Source of the DNA: Lacibacter luteus
GTDB lineage: Bacteria; Bacteroidota; Bacteroidia; Chitinophagales; Chitinophagaceae
Direction: 5' to 3'
DNA: 64,000 nt
Assembly (NCBI RefSeq): GCF_004118265.1
Contig: NZ_SDHW01000003.1
Coordinates: forward strand, 372,001 to 436,000
Position 1 is the first letter of the stretch; each line of letters starts with the position of its first letter. Below the pieces are notes generated by a model. The model was not told where the DNA came from. It searched no databases and worked only from the letters and a program-made list of their open reading frames with translations. Below, piece after piece: positions 7,862 through 17,297 of the stretch. Made by a program: the position numbers and the translations under genes.

Positions 7862-10174
7862 ATGAACCGATTGCTTACTTGTACTGTACTGATCGTTGCA
7901 GCTATTGCAACATTGGTTTCCTGCTTTAATAACAGCGGGAACGAAGAGACATTACCCAAAAACGTCTCTTATAATTTTCACATCCGTCCCATTCTTTCCG
8001 ACAAATGTTTTAAATGTCATGGTCCCGATGCAAGTCATCGTGAAGCCGGTTTGCGTTTAGACATTGCCGATAGTGCTTATGCCCCTCTTCTTAATACAAA
8101 AGGAGCATTCGCCATTGTTCCCGGCAAACCCGAATTGTCGGAATTAATAAAACGCATTTCTTCTACAGATTCTACAATGGTGATGCCCACACCGGAATCG
8201 CATCTGGGAAGTTTATCTGAACATGAAATTGCTTTGTTTAAAAAATGGATCAAACAGGGAGCAAAGTATGAGGCACACTGGGCATTTACAATGCCGGTAA
8301 AAATTCCATTGCCTGAAGTAAAAGACAAAGAATGGGTAAAGAACGAGATCGATCGTTTCATATTGGCGAAACTTGAAGAAAAAGGATTAACGCCAAATGA
8401 AGAAGCCGATAAGGAACGCTTATTGAAGAGAGTAAGTTTTGATCTGACAGGTCTTCCTCCATCACTAGAAATGATGGATCGGTTTGTTGCAGATAAATCG
8501 GATGTTGCTTATGAAAAGATGGTGGATGCATTATTGCAATTGCCACAGTATGGCGAGAAGATAGCGGTGCACTGGATGGATGTTGCACGCTATGCAGATA
8601 GTTACGGCTACCAGGATGATAATATCCGCACACAATGGCCCTGGCGTGATTGGGTGATTCATGCATTCAATCAAAACATGCCTTACGATCAATTCGTTAC
8701 CTGGCAGGTGGCGGGTGATATGTTACCTGATGCAACAAAAGAAAATATTTTAGCCACAGGTTTTTTCCGCAATCATAAATACACCGAAGAAGGCGGTGTG
8801 ATTGAAGAAGAATACCGCATTGAATACCTCATTGATAAAACAAAAACATTCACCAAGGGTATTCTTGGAATAACCATTGAATGTGCACAATGCCACGATC
8901 ACAAGTATGATCCGTTTTCGCAGAAAGATTATTATTCACTGCTCGCATTTTTCAACAACACAAAAGAAAAAGGTTTTGAAGGCGATGTAGGAACATCACA
9001 ACCTGCAAAGAATCCTGTGTTGACTATTACTGCTGAAGACCGAAAACATTTGCTTTCCTATATCAATGCAAAAGATACCAATGCACTAACTGTTTCGGTG
9101 ATGGGCGAAAGAGATACGCTGCGTAAAACCTATTTGCTGAATCGTGGAGTGTACGATCAACCTGCGGATGAAGTGCAACCAACGGCCGTAAAAGCTGTGA
9201 TGAAGTTCGATACTGTAAAATTTCCACGCAACAGGATAGGACTTGCTAAATGGACGGTTGATAAAAAGAATCCGCTTACTGCAAGAGTGTTTGTAAACCA
9301 GGTGTGGCAGGAGTTCTTTGGAAAAGGATTGGTAAAAACATCAGGCGATTTTGGTATGCAGGGCGAACTGCCTTCGCATCCTGAATTACTTGATTGGCTT
9401 GCTGTTGATTTTATGGAGAACGGATGGAATGTAAAACGATTGGTAAAACAAATTGTAACCTCTGCCACTTACAGGCAATCAGGAAAAGTAAAAGACATTC
9501 ATTTGAAAAAAGATCCTGAGAATATTTACCTGGCAAGATCGCCACGCCAACGATTGAAAGCAGAATTTGTACGGGATATGTATTTAGCCAGCAGCGGTCT
9601 TTTAATAAAAACAATTGGCGGCGCCAGTGTGAAACCTTATCAACCGAAAGGAATTTGGGAAGCAGCATCTTCAGGTAGAGGTGTGCTTGCTACTTACAGA
9701 CAAGATCATAATGATGCATTGTACCGTCGTGGGCTGTATAATTTTATTAAACTTACTGTTCCTCCTCCAAGTATGATCATGTTCGATGCAAGCAACCGTG
9801 ATCAATGCGAAGTGAAACGGTTAAAAACAAATACGCCATTGCAGGCATTGATCATGATGAATGATCCTGCAGTGCTGGAAGCATCAAGAGTGCTTGCACA
9901 ACAACTGTTGAGCGAACGATCAACTGCTGATGAAAAGATCAGCAAGGCATTCCGATTGATCATCTGCCGGCAACCATCAGCAACAGAGAAAAAAATATTG
10001 AACGAATATTATACCGAACAGTTGCAATTGTTTCAGCAGAATAAATTGAATGCAGCAGTTACAATTAAAGTAGGAGAGTATCCAATTAACAAAGAACTGA
10101 ATCAGCAAGAAGTAGCAGCGTTAATGAAAACGATCAATACGGTTTATAATATGGAAGAAGCAATTGTAAAGTAA
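7862..10174 (+). CDS. PSCyt1-DUF1549-DUF1553 lipoprotein (planctomycete-type cytochrome)
   Basis: Exported lipoprotein of 770 residues. ATG 7862 gives a lipoprotein signal peptide with lipobox LVSC (Cys21); the earlier TTG at 7814 would bury it. A planctomycete-type cytochrome c domain carries haem motif C49-F-K-C-H53 followed by GPDASHREAGLRLD. DUF1549 follows (about 150-370), with a second CxxCH (ECAQCHDHKYDPF) and HWMDVARYADSYGY. DUF1553 occupies about 470-730 (RVFVNQVWQEFFGKGLVKT, TPLQALIMMNDP). These domains co-occur with DUF1501 proteins in Planctomycetes and some Bacteroidota; biochemical function is not established. First gene of a five-gene same-strand set ending in a strong terminator at 15862. 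Redox chemistry on an extracytoplasmic substrate is an inference from the haem motifs. Confidence 0.88.
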   Translation: MNRLLTCTVLIVAAIATLVSCFNNSGNEETLPKNVSYNFHIRPILSDKCFKCHGPDASHREAGLRLDIADSAYAPLLNTKGAFAIVPGKPELSELIKRISSTDSTMVMPTPESHLGSLSEHEIALFKKWIKQGAKYEAHWAFTMPVKIPLPEVKDKEWVKNEIDRFILAKLEEKGLTPNEEADKERLLKRVSFDLTGLPPSLEMMDRFVADKSDVAYEKMVDALLQLPQYGEKIAVHWMDVARYADSYGYQDDNIRTQWPWRDWVIHAFNQNMPYDQFVTWQVAGDMLPDATKENILATGFFRNHKYTEEGGVIEEEYRIEYLIDKTKTFTKGILGITIECAQCHDHKYDPFSQKDYYSLLAFFNNTKEKGFEGDVGTSQPAKNPVLTITAEDRKHLLSYINAKDTNALTVSVMGERDTLRKTYLLNRGVYDQPADEVQPTAVKAVMKFDTVKFPRNRIGLAKWTVDKKNPLTARVFVNQVWQEFFGKGLVKTSGDFGMQGELPSHPELLDWLAVDFMENGWNVKRLVKQIVTSATYRQSGKVKDIHLKKDPENIYLARSPRQRLKAEFVRDMYLASSGLLIKTIGGASVKPYQPKGIWEAASSGRGVLATYRQDHNDALYRRGLYNFIKLTVPPPSMIMFDASNRDQCEVKRLKTNTPLQALIMMNDPAVLEASRVLAQQLLSERSTADEKISKAFRLIICRQPSATEKKILNEYYTEQLQLFQQNKLNAAVTIKVGEYPINKELNQQEVAALMKTINTVYNMEEAIVK

Positions 10175-10437
10175 TTGTCTGAACCGGGATTTGTGAGATT
10201 ATAGGATTGATGAGATAAGAAAATCATGAAATAGAATTGAAAAAAGCGGGCGACAAAAAGAAGATAATTAATACAAACGATGAAGTGCTTAATTCCTGTA
10301 GATGATTTATGTATAAAAGCATGGCCTCTCCTCCCGGGAGTAGATTGAGAGGTGGGTTGCAGAAGAAAAGATAAACGATGAAGTGAGAGACACAACGAAG
10401 ATGCCATAAAAAACATTTGCTGACTAAATAAATAATT
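10175..10437. other. 263-base spacer with repeat-like remnants
   Basis: No credible gene on either strand. The stretch just after the stop (10180-10220: CTGAACCGGGATTTGTGAG and related GGATT-containing units) and a purine/pyrimidine block around CTCCCGGGAG (10327-10336) look like short dispersed repeats seen in Bacteroidota spacers; that is from memory and unverified. No terminator is evident, so the operon probably reads through to the DUF1501 gene. Confidence 0.35.
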
Positions 10438-11883
10438 ATGCAAAACGAATTTCTTGAACACAGGCTTGGCATGAACAGGCGAAGATTTCTTTCAAGCCTG
10501 GGCATGGGCATTGGTGGTGCAGCATTGGGTTCGTTGTTGATTCCCGATCTGTTTGGCAACAGCGAAGAAGAAATGTTGATGACGGGCTTGCCGCATTTTG
10601 CACCAAAAGCAAAACGCATCATTTATTTGTTTCAGAACGGTGCGCCATCGCAACTCGATCTGTTCGATTACAAACCAACGCTGCAACAAATGCATGGACA
10701 AGATCTGCCTGCATCTGTTCGTATGGGTCAGCGATTAACAGGTATGACGGCGGGCCAGGAAAAATTTCCATTGGCAGGATCGATGTTTCAATTCAATCAA
10801 TACGGACAAGCAAGAGCATGGATCAGTGAACTGATGCCGCATACAGCGAAGGTGGTGGATGATCTCTGCATTGTGCGTTCCATGTTTACGGAAGCGATCA
10901 ATCATGATCCGGCATTAACTTTTTTTCAAACAGGTGCGCAGGTTGGTAATCGTCCGAGTATGGGTTCGTGGTTGAGTTATGGTTTGGGAAGTGAAAATAA
11001 AAATCTGCCTGCGTTTTGTGTGTTGCTTTCAAAAGGCAAAGGCAACGGGCAAGGTGTTTATTCAAAATTATGGAGCAATGGATTTTTAGATTCATATCAT
11101 CAAGGTGTGCAGTTCAGCAGTGGCGATAACCCGGTGTTGTATCTCAACAATCCTGAGGGCATGGACAAAGCTGACAGAAGAAAAATGTTGGATAAGCTGG
11201 CGGCACTCAATGATGAATCGTATAAAGAATTTGGTGATCCGGAGATCACTGCAAAAGTGCAGCAATACGAAATGGCTTATCGCATGCAAACATCAGTTCC
11301 TGAAATTACTGACCTGAGTAAAGAGCCTGAAGATATTATTAAACTGTATGGCCCCGATTGTTTAACACCGGGAACATATGCAGCTAATTGTTTGCTTGCA
11401 AGAAAATTATCGGAGAACGGCGTTCGCTTTGTACAACTTTATCACCAGGGTTGGGATGGACATGATAATTTACCAACACAAATAAAAGGACAATGCCAGG
11501 ATACTGACCAGGCATCGGCAGCATTGATCACTGATTTGAAACAACGTGGATTGCTTGATGAAACATTGGTGATATGGGGTGGTGAGTTTGGTCGTACCAA
11601 TTATTGCCAGGGTCCATTAACAAAAGATAATTATGGTCGTGATCATCATCCACGTTGCTTCAGCATCTGGATGGCAGGTGGTGGCGTAAAGCCAGGCGTG
11701 TATGGTGAAACAGATGAGTTTGGTTATAACATCATTAAAGACCCTGTGCATGTACACGATTTTCATGCAACTGTTTTACACCTCATGGGCTTGGATCATG
11801 AAAAATTAAACTTTAAATATCTCGGTCGTCGTTTCCGATTGACAGATGTGGCCGGTAATGTAGTAAAGGGATTGATAGCATAA
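10438..11883 (+). CDS. DUF1501 (sulfatase-like) Tat-exported protein
   Basis: 481-residue DUF1501 protein, a family in the alkaline-phosphatase/sulfatase-like fold. A twin-arginine motif NRRRFLSSLGMGIGG at residues 13-27 predicts folded export. Family blocks visible: FQNGAPSQLDLFDYKP, MFTEAINHDPALTFFQTG, GWDGHDNLPTQIKGQCQDTD, VIWGGEFGRTNYCQG and DHHPRCFSIWMAGGGVKPG. The metal-ligand-like Asp/His residues in HDNLP, EFGRT and DHHPR are kept, so it is probably active, but the substrate is unknown. It follows the PSCyt1/DUF1549/DUF1553 gene, the usual partner of this family, and precedes the NHL protein by 8 bases. Confidence 0.9.
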   Translation: MQNEFLEHRLGMNRRRFLSSLGMGIGGAALGSLLIPDLFGNSEEEMLMTGLPHFAPKAKRIIYLFQNGAPSQLDLFDYKPTLQQMHGQDLPASVRMGQRLTGMTAGQEKFPLAGSMFQFNQYGQARAWISELMPHTAKVVDDLCIVRSMFTEAINHDPALTFFQTGAQVGNRPSMGSWLSYGLGSENKNLPAFCVLLSKGKGNGQGVYSKLWSNGFLDSYHQGVQFSSGDNPVLYLNNPEGMDKADRRKMLDKLAALNDESYKEFGDPEITAKVQQYEMAYRMQTSVPEITDLSKEPEDIIKLYGPDCLTPGTYAANCLLARKLSENGVRFVQLYHQGWDGHDNLPTQIKGQCQDTDQASAALITDLKQRGLLDETLVIWGGEFGRTNYCQGPLTKDNYGRDHHPRCFSIWMAGGGVKPGVYGETDEFGYNIIKDPVHVHDFHATVLHLMGLDHEKLNFKYLGRRFRLTDVAGNVVKGLIA

Positions 11884-11891
11884 CATGCATT

Positions 11892-12923
11892 ATGAATCGT
11901 AAACAATTTATTCAACAAAGTTCTATTGCAGCAGCAGGCATGTTTTGTGCACCGGCAATCATTGGTGCAGCAAAACCTGAAACTATTTTAGGACATAACA
12001 ACAAACGTTATCGCATCAATACACAATGGAGTAAAGCAAATGCGATGCAATACCCGGTGAAGGATTGTCATGAAATGGTGCAGGATAAAAATGGTCGCAT
12101 CATTTTATTGACCAACGAAACGAGGAACAATGTGATGATTTATGATAAGAGCGGAAAGTTGATCAGCAGTTGGGGACATGAATATCCTGGTGCACATGGT
12201 TTAACGCTATTCAATGAAAACGGGGATGATGTATTATTTATTTGTGATAATGATCTGCACCAGGTGATCAAAACAACAACAGATGGAAAAGTGTTGATGA
12301 AACTTGATTATCCGAAAGAGATCAATGCTTATGCGAAGGCAGAAGAATATATTCCAACTGAAACTGCCATTGCTTCTAACGGTGATATTTATGTTGCCGA
12401 TGGTTATGGAAAAGATTTTATTATTCAGTACGATCATAAAGGAAATTATATCCGGCATTTTGGAGGAAGAGGAACAGGCGATGAATTTTTATTGAACGCA
12501 CATGGTATTTGTATTGATGATCGGGATAAGAACAATCCCTGTCTTGTTGTGAGTTCACGCCAGCACAATGCATTTAAACGTTATACGCTTGATGGTAGAT
12601 ACATCAATACTATTTCATTGCCCGGTGCATGGGTTTGCAGACCAGTGATTAAAGGCGATTACTTATATGCTGCCGTTTTACAAACGAATGCAAGACAGGG
12701 TGAGCAATCGGGATTTGTACTGATACTTGATAAGGATTACAAAGTAGTATCGAATCTTGCTGGTAACCTGCCGGCGTACAATAAGGAGATGCCACAGGAA
12801 ATGTATCAAACCATCAAAGTGTTCAGGTATCCGCATGATGTGTGTGTGGATGATGAAGAGAATGTGTATGTGGCACAATGGAACTCAGGGCAAGTGTATC
12901 CGTATAAACTTTCTCCTTTATGA
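11892..12923 (+). CDS. NHL/6-bladed propeller-type secreted protein
   Basis: 343 residues with an export signal, MNRKQFIQQSSIAAAGMFCA, whose NRKQF plus hydrophobic stretch resembles a degenerate Tat signal (only one Arg). The rest reads as successive propeller blades: KNGRIILLTNETRNNVMIYD, SNGDIYVADGYGKDFIIQYD, KGNYIRHFGGRGTGDEFLLN, HGICIDDRD, and a closing YPHDVCVDDEENVYVAQW. Similar proteins sit beside DUF1501 clusters and are annotated as NHL or peptidyl-alpha-hydroxyglycine lyase-like; enzymatic activity should not be assumed. Start 8 bases after the DUF1501 stop; its own stop overlaps the next start. Confidence 0.8.
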   Translation: MNRKQFIQQSSIAAAGMFCAPAIIGAAKPETILGHNNKRYRINTQWSKANAMQYPVKDCHEMVQDKNGRIILLTNETRNNVMIYDKSGKLISSWGHEYPGAHGLTLFNENGDDVLFICDNDLHQVIKTTTDGKVLMKLDYPKEINAYAKAEEYIPTETAIASNGDIYVADGYGKDFIIQYDHKGNYIRHFGGRGTGDEFLLNAHGICIDDRDKNNPCLVVSSRQHNAFKRYTLDGRYINTISLPGAWVCRPVIKGDYLYAAVLQTNARQGEQSGFVLILDKDYKVVSNLAGNLPAYNKEMPQEMYQTIKVFRYPHDVCVDDEENVYVAQWNSGQVYPYKLSPL

Positions 12924-13705
12924 TGAAGCAGTGGCTGTTTATACCTTTACTACTTATTTGTTCTGTAGGCTACAGTCAGCAGTTGTTTCAACTGGCTCCG
13001 CCGTTGTTGAAATACCAGTCAGCTTTTTTTGAAGGCAGTTCATCAGTTGAGATCATGTTTGAGCAGCCGGGAGCAGAAGTGAGGTATACATTGAATGGTA
13101 AGGAACCTACTGCAAATGATCTGCTTTACGTAAAACCTTTACGCATTACAAAACAAACAACACTGAAAGCAAAAGCCTTTGGTAAAAATTTTCTTCCATC
13201 AGAAACAGTGCAGGCATTGTTTATACACGATGGAAAAAAGATTGCGGCAATGGATTTTTCAAAACCAAATGAAAAGTACAGCAGTTCAATTGCAAATATT
13301 TTGTTTGATAATACCGGTGGGCTTTTGAATATTCATAATGGCACATGGCTGGGTTATAATAACGATACAGTTACGATCACCATTCAGTTGCAAAAGAAAG
13401 AGAAGATCAGTTCTGTAGTAATTGACATGTTACAGGATGAAGCAAGCTGGATCTTCCTGCCCGCACAAATGCTGCTGTATTATTATGATGAACAGCAGCA
13501 AAGATTTTTACCGGCGCATAAAGAACAATTTTCGTTTGAAAAACAATCGCCGAAACAAACTGTTGCAAAACTCATTCGTTTAAAGCAACAGTTGCAGACA
13601 GATAAACTGAAACTGGTATTGTTGCCTTTGCAACAGATTCCCGACTGGCATGCAGGAAAAGGAAATCATGCATGGTTGTTCATTGATGAAATAAAAGCAT
13701 ATTAA
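12920..13705 (+). CDS. Secreted chitobiase-C/FN3-associated domain protein
   Basis: 261 residues, signal peptide MMKQWLFIPLLLICSVGYSQ. Residues about 30-100 match the chitobiase/beta-hexosaminidase C-terminal or FN3-associated fold (EVRYTLNGKEPTANDLLYVK, then TTLKAKAFG). The C-terminal half resembles a discoidin-like (F5/8 type C) domain ending DWHAGKGNHAWLFIDEI. The next gene ends with the same two modules in the same order, so the two share ancestry over this part. ATGATG at 12920 overlaps the preceding stop; the second ATG at 12923 is equally possible. Probably binds a surface or glycan ligand; no catalytic motif seen. Confidence 0.75.
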   Translation: MMKQWLFIPLLLICSVGYSQQLFQLAPPLLKYQSAFFEGSSSVEIMFEQPGAEVRYTLNGKEPTANDLLYVKPLRITKQTTLKAKAFGKNFLPSETVQALFIHDGKKIAAMDFSKPNEKYSSSIANILFDNTGGLLNIHNGTWLGYNNDTVTITIQLQKKEKISSVVIDMLQDEASWIFLPAQMLLYYYDEQQQRFLPAHKEQFSFEKQSPKQTVAKLIRLKQQLQTDKLKLVLLPLQQIPDWHAGKGNHAWLFIDEIKAY

Positions 13706-13709
13706 ACTC

Positions 13710-15863
13710 ATGCAACGTTGGAAAGCTATCATATTTAATGTATCAATTTTACTCAACTGTCTGCTGCTGTTTTTGCTGTTGTTTGAAAGCAGGTTAACGA
13801 TCCCATCGTGGTTGCAGGTAACAGGTCGTATGCATCCGTTGATATTACATTTTCCGTTGGTGTTAATAATCGTATATGCATTCGCTGTCATTATACTTCC
13901 GCCACATAAAACAAAAGATGAAGTTGCTTACAAAAATGCAGTGTCGTTGTTGTTGCTGATCGCAGCATTTACAGCTGTTGTTACATCGCTGATGGGTTTG
14001 TTTTTATCAAGAGAAGAAGGTTATGATCCCGAAGCATTGTGGTGGCATAAATGGGGCGGTGTTGCTATTGCGTTGTTTACATTAGGTTGGTATGCTTTTC
14101 ATAAACAGGTGCAGGCGAGAAAACTCTTAACACTCATCAGTTCATTTTTTGCATTGTTGCTGATTGTATTTACAGGTCATATAGGTGCCGGCATTACACA
14201 TGGCGAAGATTTTTTAATGGCACCCATGATGAAACAGCAAACAACCGCACCTGTTTTATTTGCAGATGCAGAAGTATATACGCACATGGTGAAGCCGATA
14301 CTGCAGGCAAAATGTATTTCTTGTCATAGTAATCAAAAAGCCAAAGGTGAATTGGTGATGGAAACAGAAGAGCTGTTGTTGAAAGGAGGAAAGAACGGTA
14401 AACTGTGGGATACAAGTGCTGCTGATCTTGGTTTATTACTTCAACGTCTTCATCTTTCACAAGAAGATAAAAAACATATGCCGCCAAAAGGCAAGCCTCA
14501 GTTGACTGATGACGAAATTGCTATCCTTACTTACTGGATTAAAAAAGGATCAGATTTTCGGTTGCGTGTAACTGATCTTCCTGTTGGTGATACCTTGCAG
14601 CAGATCGCTGCAAAACAATTTTCTTCAACGGGTAATGAAGTGTATGATTTTGCAGAAGCTGATCCGGCTGTTGTTACAAAATTGAACAGTGTGAACAGGG
14701 TTGTGAGTGTTGAAGCAGAAGGTTCGCCGGCACTCGCTGTTAACTTCTTCAACAGGAGTTTGTTCAACAATGGACAGATAAAAGAATTACAGAAAATAAA
14801 AAAGCAAATCGTTTCACTAGATCTTGCAAAGATGCCTGTAGAAGATGCGGATCTGAAATTGATAGCAGAGATGGAAAATTTGCGGCGTTTGAATCTGTCG
14901 TTTACAAATATCAACGGCAGTGGATTGGGTGAGTTAAAGAAATTAAAATTCCTTCATAGTATTGGTTTATCAGGCACAAAAATTACAGCAGCACATTTGG
15001 AGCAGCTCCGAAGTTTTCCTGAGTTGAAAACAGTTTATGTATGGAATACTGCTATAGCTGTAAACGATATAGAGCGTTTAAAGCAAAAAATAAAAGCAAT
15101 TGATTTTGTAACAGGATTTAAAGACGATACAACTATTCTGAAATTAACCACACCTGTGCTTTTGAACGAAGAGGTTTTTATTACAGATGCTTCTATTCCA
15201 TTAAAACTGAAACATTATATACAAGGATCTGTTATTCGCTATACAACCGATGGAACAGAGCCCGACAGTATTCACTCGCCTGTTTTCAAAGGCAATGAAC
15301 AGGTAAGCAGTAACACGATGATTCGTGCCAAAGCATATAAGACAGGCTGGATCAGCAGTGATATACTGGATGCATATTTTTATAAAAGCACATTTACTCC
15401 CGATACGGTTGTGTATTTAAAACCGGCGAATAAAAAGTATGACGATGCGCAAGGGAAAATGTTATTTGACAGACTGAAAGCAGAAACGAATTTCCAATTG
15501 GGTAATTGGGTGGCTTTTCGTGAGAACAGGATGGAGTGTTTGTTTCCTTTTTCAAAACCGGTTACAATGCAAAGCATCACATTAAGTGTATTGGTTGATG
15601 TGAACAGTTATATTATGCCACCACAACAGATAGAAGTGTGGGGCGGCGATGATGCACAACGTTTAAAATTGTTGGGACGTATGTCGCCTGAACAGCCCGG
15701 CAAGATTATGCCAAGTTTTATGAAGGGATTTGAATGTAAGTTTACAGCTGCTACTGTAAAATATATTAAACTCATTGCTACACCCGTTGGCAAACTGCCT
15801 GCATGGCATCCCGGAAAAGGTGATAAGGGTTGGATATTTGTAGATGAAGTGTTGCTGAATTAA
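13710..15863 (+). CDS. Membrane cytochrome c with LRR and FN3-associated domains
   Basis: 717-residue multidomain protein. About five membrane helices occupy residues 5-160 (LHFPLVLIIVYAFAVIIL and others, DUF2231-like). A planctomycete-type cytochrome domain follows with haem motif C202-I-S-C-H206 and MPPKGKPQLTDDEIAILTYW. Leucine-rich repeats lie at about 355-470 (LRRLNLSFTNINGSGLGEL), then a chitobiase-C/FN3-associated module (IRYTTDGTEPDSIHS), and a discoidin-like C-terminus ending AWHPGKGDKGWIFVDEV. Last gene of the operon, 4 bases after the preceding stop. It could anchor the system in the inner membrane and pass electrons to or from the cytochrome lipoprotein encoded first; that is inference from haem motifs and gene order. 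Confidence 0.82.
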   Translation: MQRWKAIIFNVSILLNCLLLFLLLFESRLTIPSWLQVTGRMHPLILHFPLVLIIVYAFAVIILPPHKTKDEVAYKNAVSLLLLIAAFTAVVTSLMGLFLSREEGYDPEALWWHKWGGVAIALFTLGWYAFHKQVQARKLLTLISSFFALLLIVFTGHIGAGITHGEDFLMAPMMKQQTTAPVLFADAEVYTHMVKPILQAKCISCHSNQKAKGELVMETEELLLKGGKNGKLWDTSAADLGLLLQRLHLSQEDKKHMPPKGKPQLTDDEIAILTYWIKKGSDFRLRVTDLPVGDTLQQIAAKQFSSTGNEVYDFAEADPAVVTKLNSVNRVVSVEAEGSPALAVNFFNRSLFNNGQIKELQKIKKQIVSLDLAKMPVEDADLKLIAEMENLRRLNLSFTNINGSGLGELKKLKFLHSIGLSGTKITAAHLEQLRSFPELKTVYVWNTAIAVNDIERLKQKIKAIDFVTGFKDDTTILKLTTPVLLNEEVFITDASIPLKLKHYIQGSVIRYTTDGTEPDSIHSPVFKGNEQVSSNTMIRAKAYKTGWISSDILDAYFYKSTFTPDTVVYLKPANKKYDDAQGKMLFDRLKAETNFQLGNWVAFRENRMECLFPFSKPVTMQSITLSVLVDVNSYIMPPQQIEVWGGDDAQRLKLLGRMSPEQPGKIMPSFMKGFECKFTAATVKYIKLIATPVGKLPAWHPGKGDKGWIFVDEVLLN

Positions 15864-15903
15864 TAAACACTCATTTGTAGCTGATCACAAATGAGTGTTT
15901 ATT
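15862..15903. terminator. Bidirectional terminator between convergent operons
   Basis: Perfect 17-bp stem, arms 15862-15878 and 15887-15903, loop AGCTGATC. It includes the TAA of the membrane cytochrome gene and ends 19 bases before the hemL stop, so it can serve both strands. Confidence 0.85.
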
Positions 15904-15922
15904 AATCAAAGAAAGAGTTGTG

Positions 15923-17209
15923 TTATAAAAGCTCCTGTAAACTTTCTTTTGTTGCAGCAATGGTCGTATCTAAATCCTCATACGTTAATGCATTATTGAG
16001 GAACCAGCTTTCAAAAGCCGATGGTGGTAAGTACACACCACGTTTCAACATCGCATGAAAATATTTTTTGAATAATTCATTATTCGCTGAAGCCGCACTT
16101 GCAAAATCAACAACTGCATGATCACTGAAGTGAATACTGATCATTGAACCAAGCTGATTGATGACATAGGGTCGACCCCAAGCTTTTAATACTTCGTTCA
16201 ATCCATCACGTAAGTAGATGGTTTTTTCTTCCAGTTCTTTATAGATGGATGGATTGTTTTTTAATTCATTCAGCAAAGTATAACCGGCGATCATGGCAAT
16301 GGGGTTGCCGCTTAATGTTCCGGCCTGGTACACATTTCCAAGAGGAGCAATCTGCTGCATAATTTCCTTCTTACCGCCAAACGCACCAACAGGCATACCA
16401 CCACCAATTACTTTTCCATAAGTAACCAGATCAGCTTTAATACCCAAACGTTCCTGTGCACCACCTGCTGCTAAACGGAAACCTGTCATCACTTCATCAA
16501 AGATGAAAACGATTCCTTCTTCATCGCATAACTTGCGCAAGCCTTCATGAAAACCTGGTTCTGGTAAAATACAACCCATGTTACCTGCAACAGGTTCAAC
16601 AATGATGGCTGCAATTTCTCCTTTATGTTCTACTGCTAATTTCTTCACAGCATCAAGATCGTTGTACGCTGCTGTTAATGTATCATTCGCCACACCAGCA
16701 GTAACACCGGGTACTGTTTGTATGTTGAATGTAGCCACGCCACTTCCTGCTTTTACTAAAAAAGAATCAGCATGACCGTGATAATGCCCTTCAAACTTGA
16801 TGATCTTATTTCTGCCGGTATAACCTCTTGCCAAACGGATAGCACTCATACATGCTTCTGTACCGCTGCTCACCATTCGTATCAGATCAACATTCGGTAC
16901 CATGCTGATGATGAGTTCCGCCATTTCAATTTCTAATTGTGTTGGTGCACCAAAGGAAGTTGAGTCTGCTGCTTTTTCCTGGATAGCTTTCACCACGGGT
17001 TCGTATGCATGACCAAGGATCATTGGTCCCCATGAAGCAATGTAATCGATGTATTGATTACCATCTGCATCATACATGTAAGCTCCCTTTGCTTTTTGCA
17101 TGAAGAGAGGTGTACCACCTACACTTTTAAATGCTCTTACGGGTGAGTTAACTCCGCCGGGAATTGAGCGTTGGGCTCTTTCAAATAATTCTTTACTCTT
17201 ATCGTACAT
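15923..17209 (-). CDS. hemL: Glutamate-1-semialdehyde 2,1-aminomutase
   Basis: PLP enzyme converting glutamate-1-semialdehyde to 5-aminolevulinate, second step of the C5 haem route; cytosolic. 428 residues from the ATG at 17209 ([19 protein letters not shown]); the longer frame adds ten residues not expected in the family. Signature blocks: [54 protein letters not shown], and the PLP-lysine block [17 protein letters not shown]. Last gene of the minus-strand hem operon, separated from hemB by a palindromic repeat. Confidence 0.97.
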   Translation of the reverse strand: MYDKSKELFERAQRSIPGGVNSPVRAFKSVGGTPLFMQKAKGAYMYDADGNQYIDYIASWGPMILGHAYEPVVKAIQEKAADSTSFGAPTQLEIEMAELIISMVPNVDLIRMVSSGTEACMSAIRLARGYTGRNKIIKFEGHYHGHADSFLVKAGSGVATFNIQTVPGVTAGVANDTLTAAYNDLDAVKKLAVEHKGEIAAIIVEPVAGNMGCILPEPGFHEGLRKLCDEEGIVFIFDEVMTGFRLAAGGAQERLGIKADLVTYGKVIGGGMPVGAFGGKKEIMQQIAPLGNVYQAGTLSGNPIAMIAGYTLLNELKNNPSIYKELEEKTIYLRDGLNEVLKAWGRPYVINQLGSMISIHFSDHAVVDFASAASANNELFKKYFHAMLKRGVYLPPSAFESWFLNNALTYEDLDTTIAATKESLQELL

Positions 17210-17233
17210 GAAGAATAATTTATTGATGTTTGT

Positions 17234-17295
17234 TTTCACGCAAAGAGCGCAAAGAAAATAAGGCGCAAAGATTTCCTTTGCTCCTTTGCGTGAAA
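17234..17295. repeat. CGCAAAG palindromic repeat, hemB-hemL spacer
   Basis: Left arm begins TTTCACGCAAAG (17234) and carries tandem CGCAAAG units; the right arm ends CTTTGCGTGAAA (17295). The arms pair along almost their whole length with small bulges. It fills most of the 88-base hemB-hemL spacer. The CGCAAAG unit is, as far as I recall, a common dispersed repeat in Bacteroidota; not checked. Confidence 0.8.
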
Positions 17296-17297
17296 GA

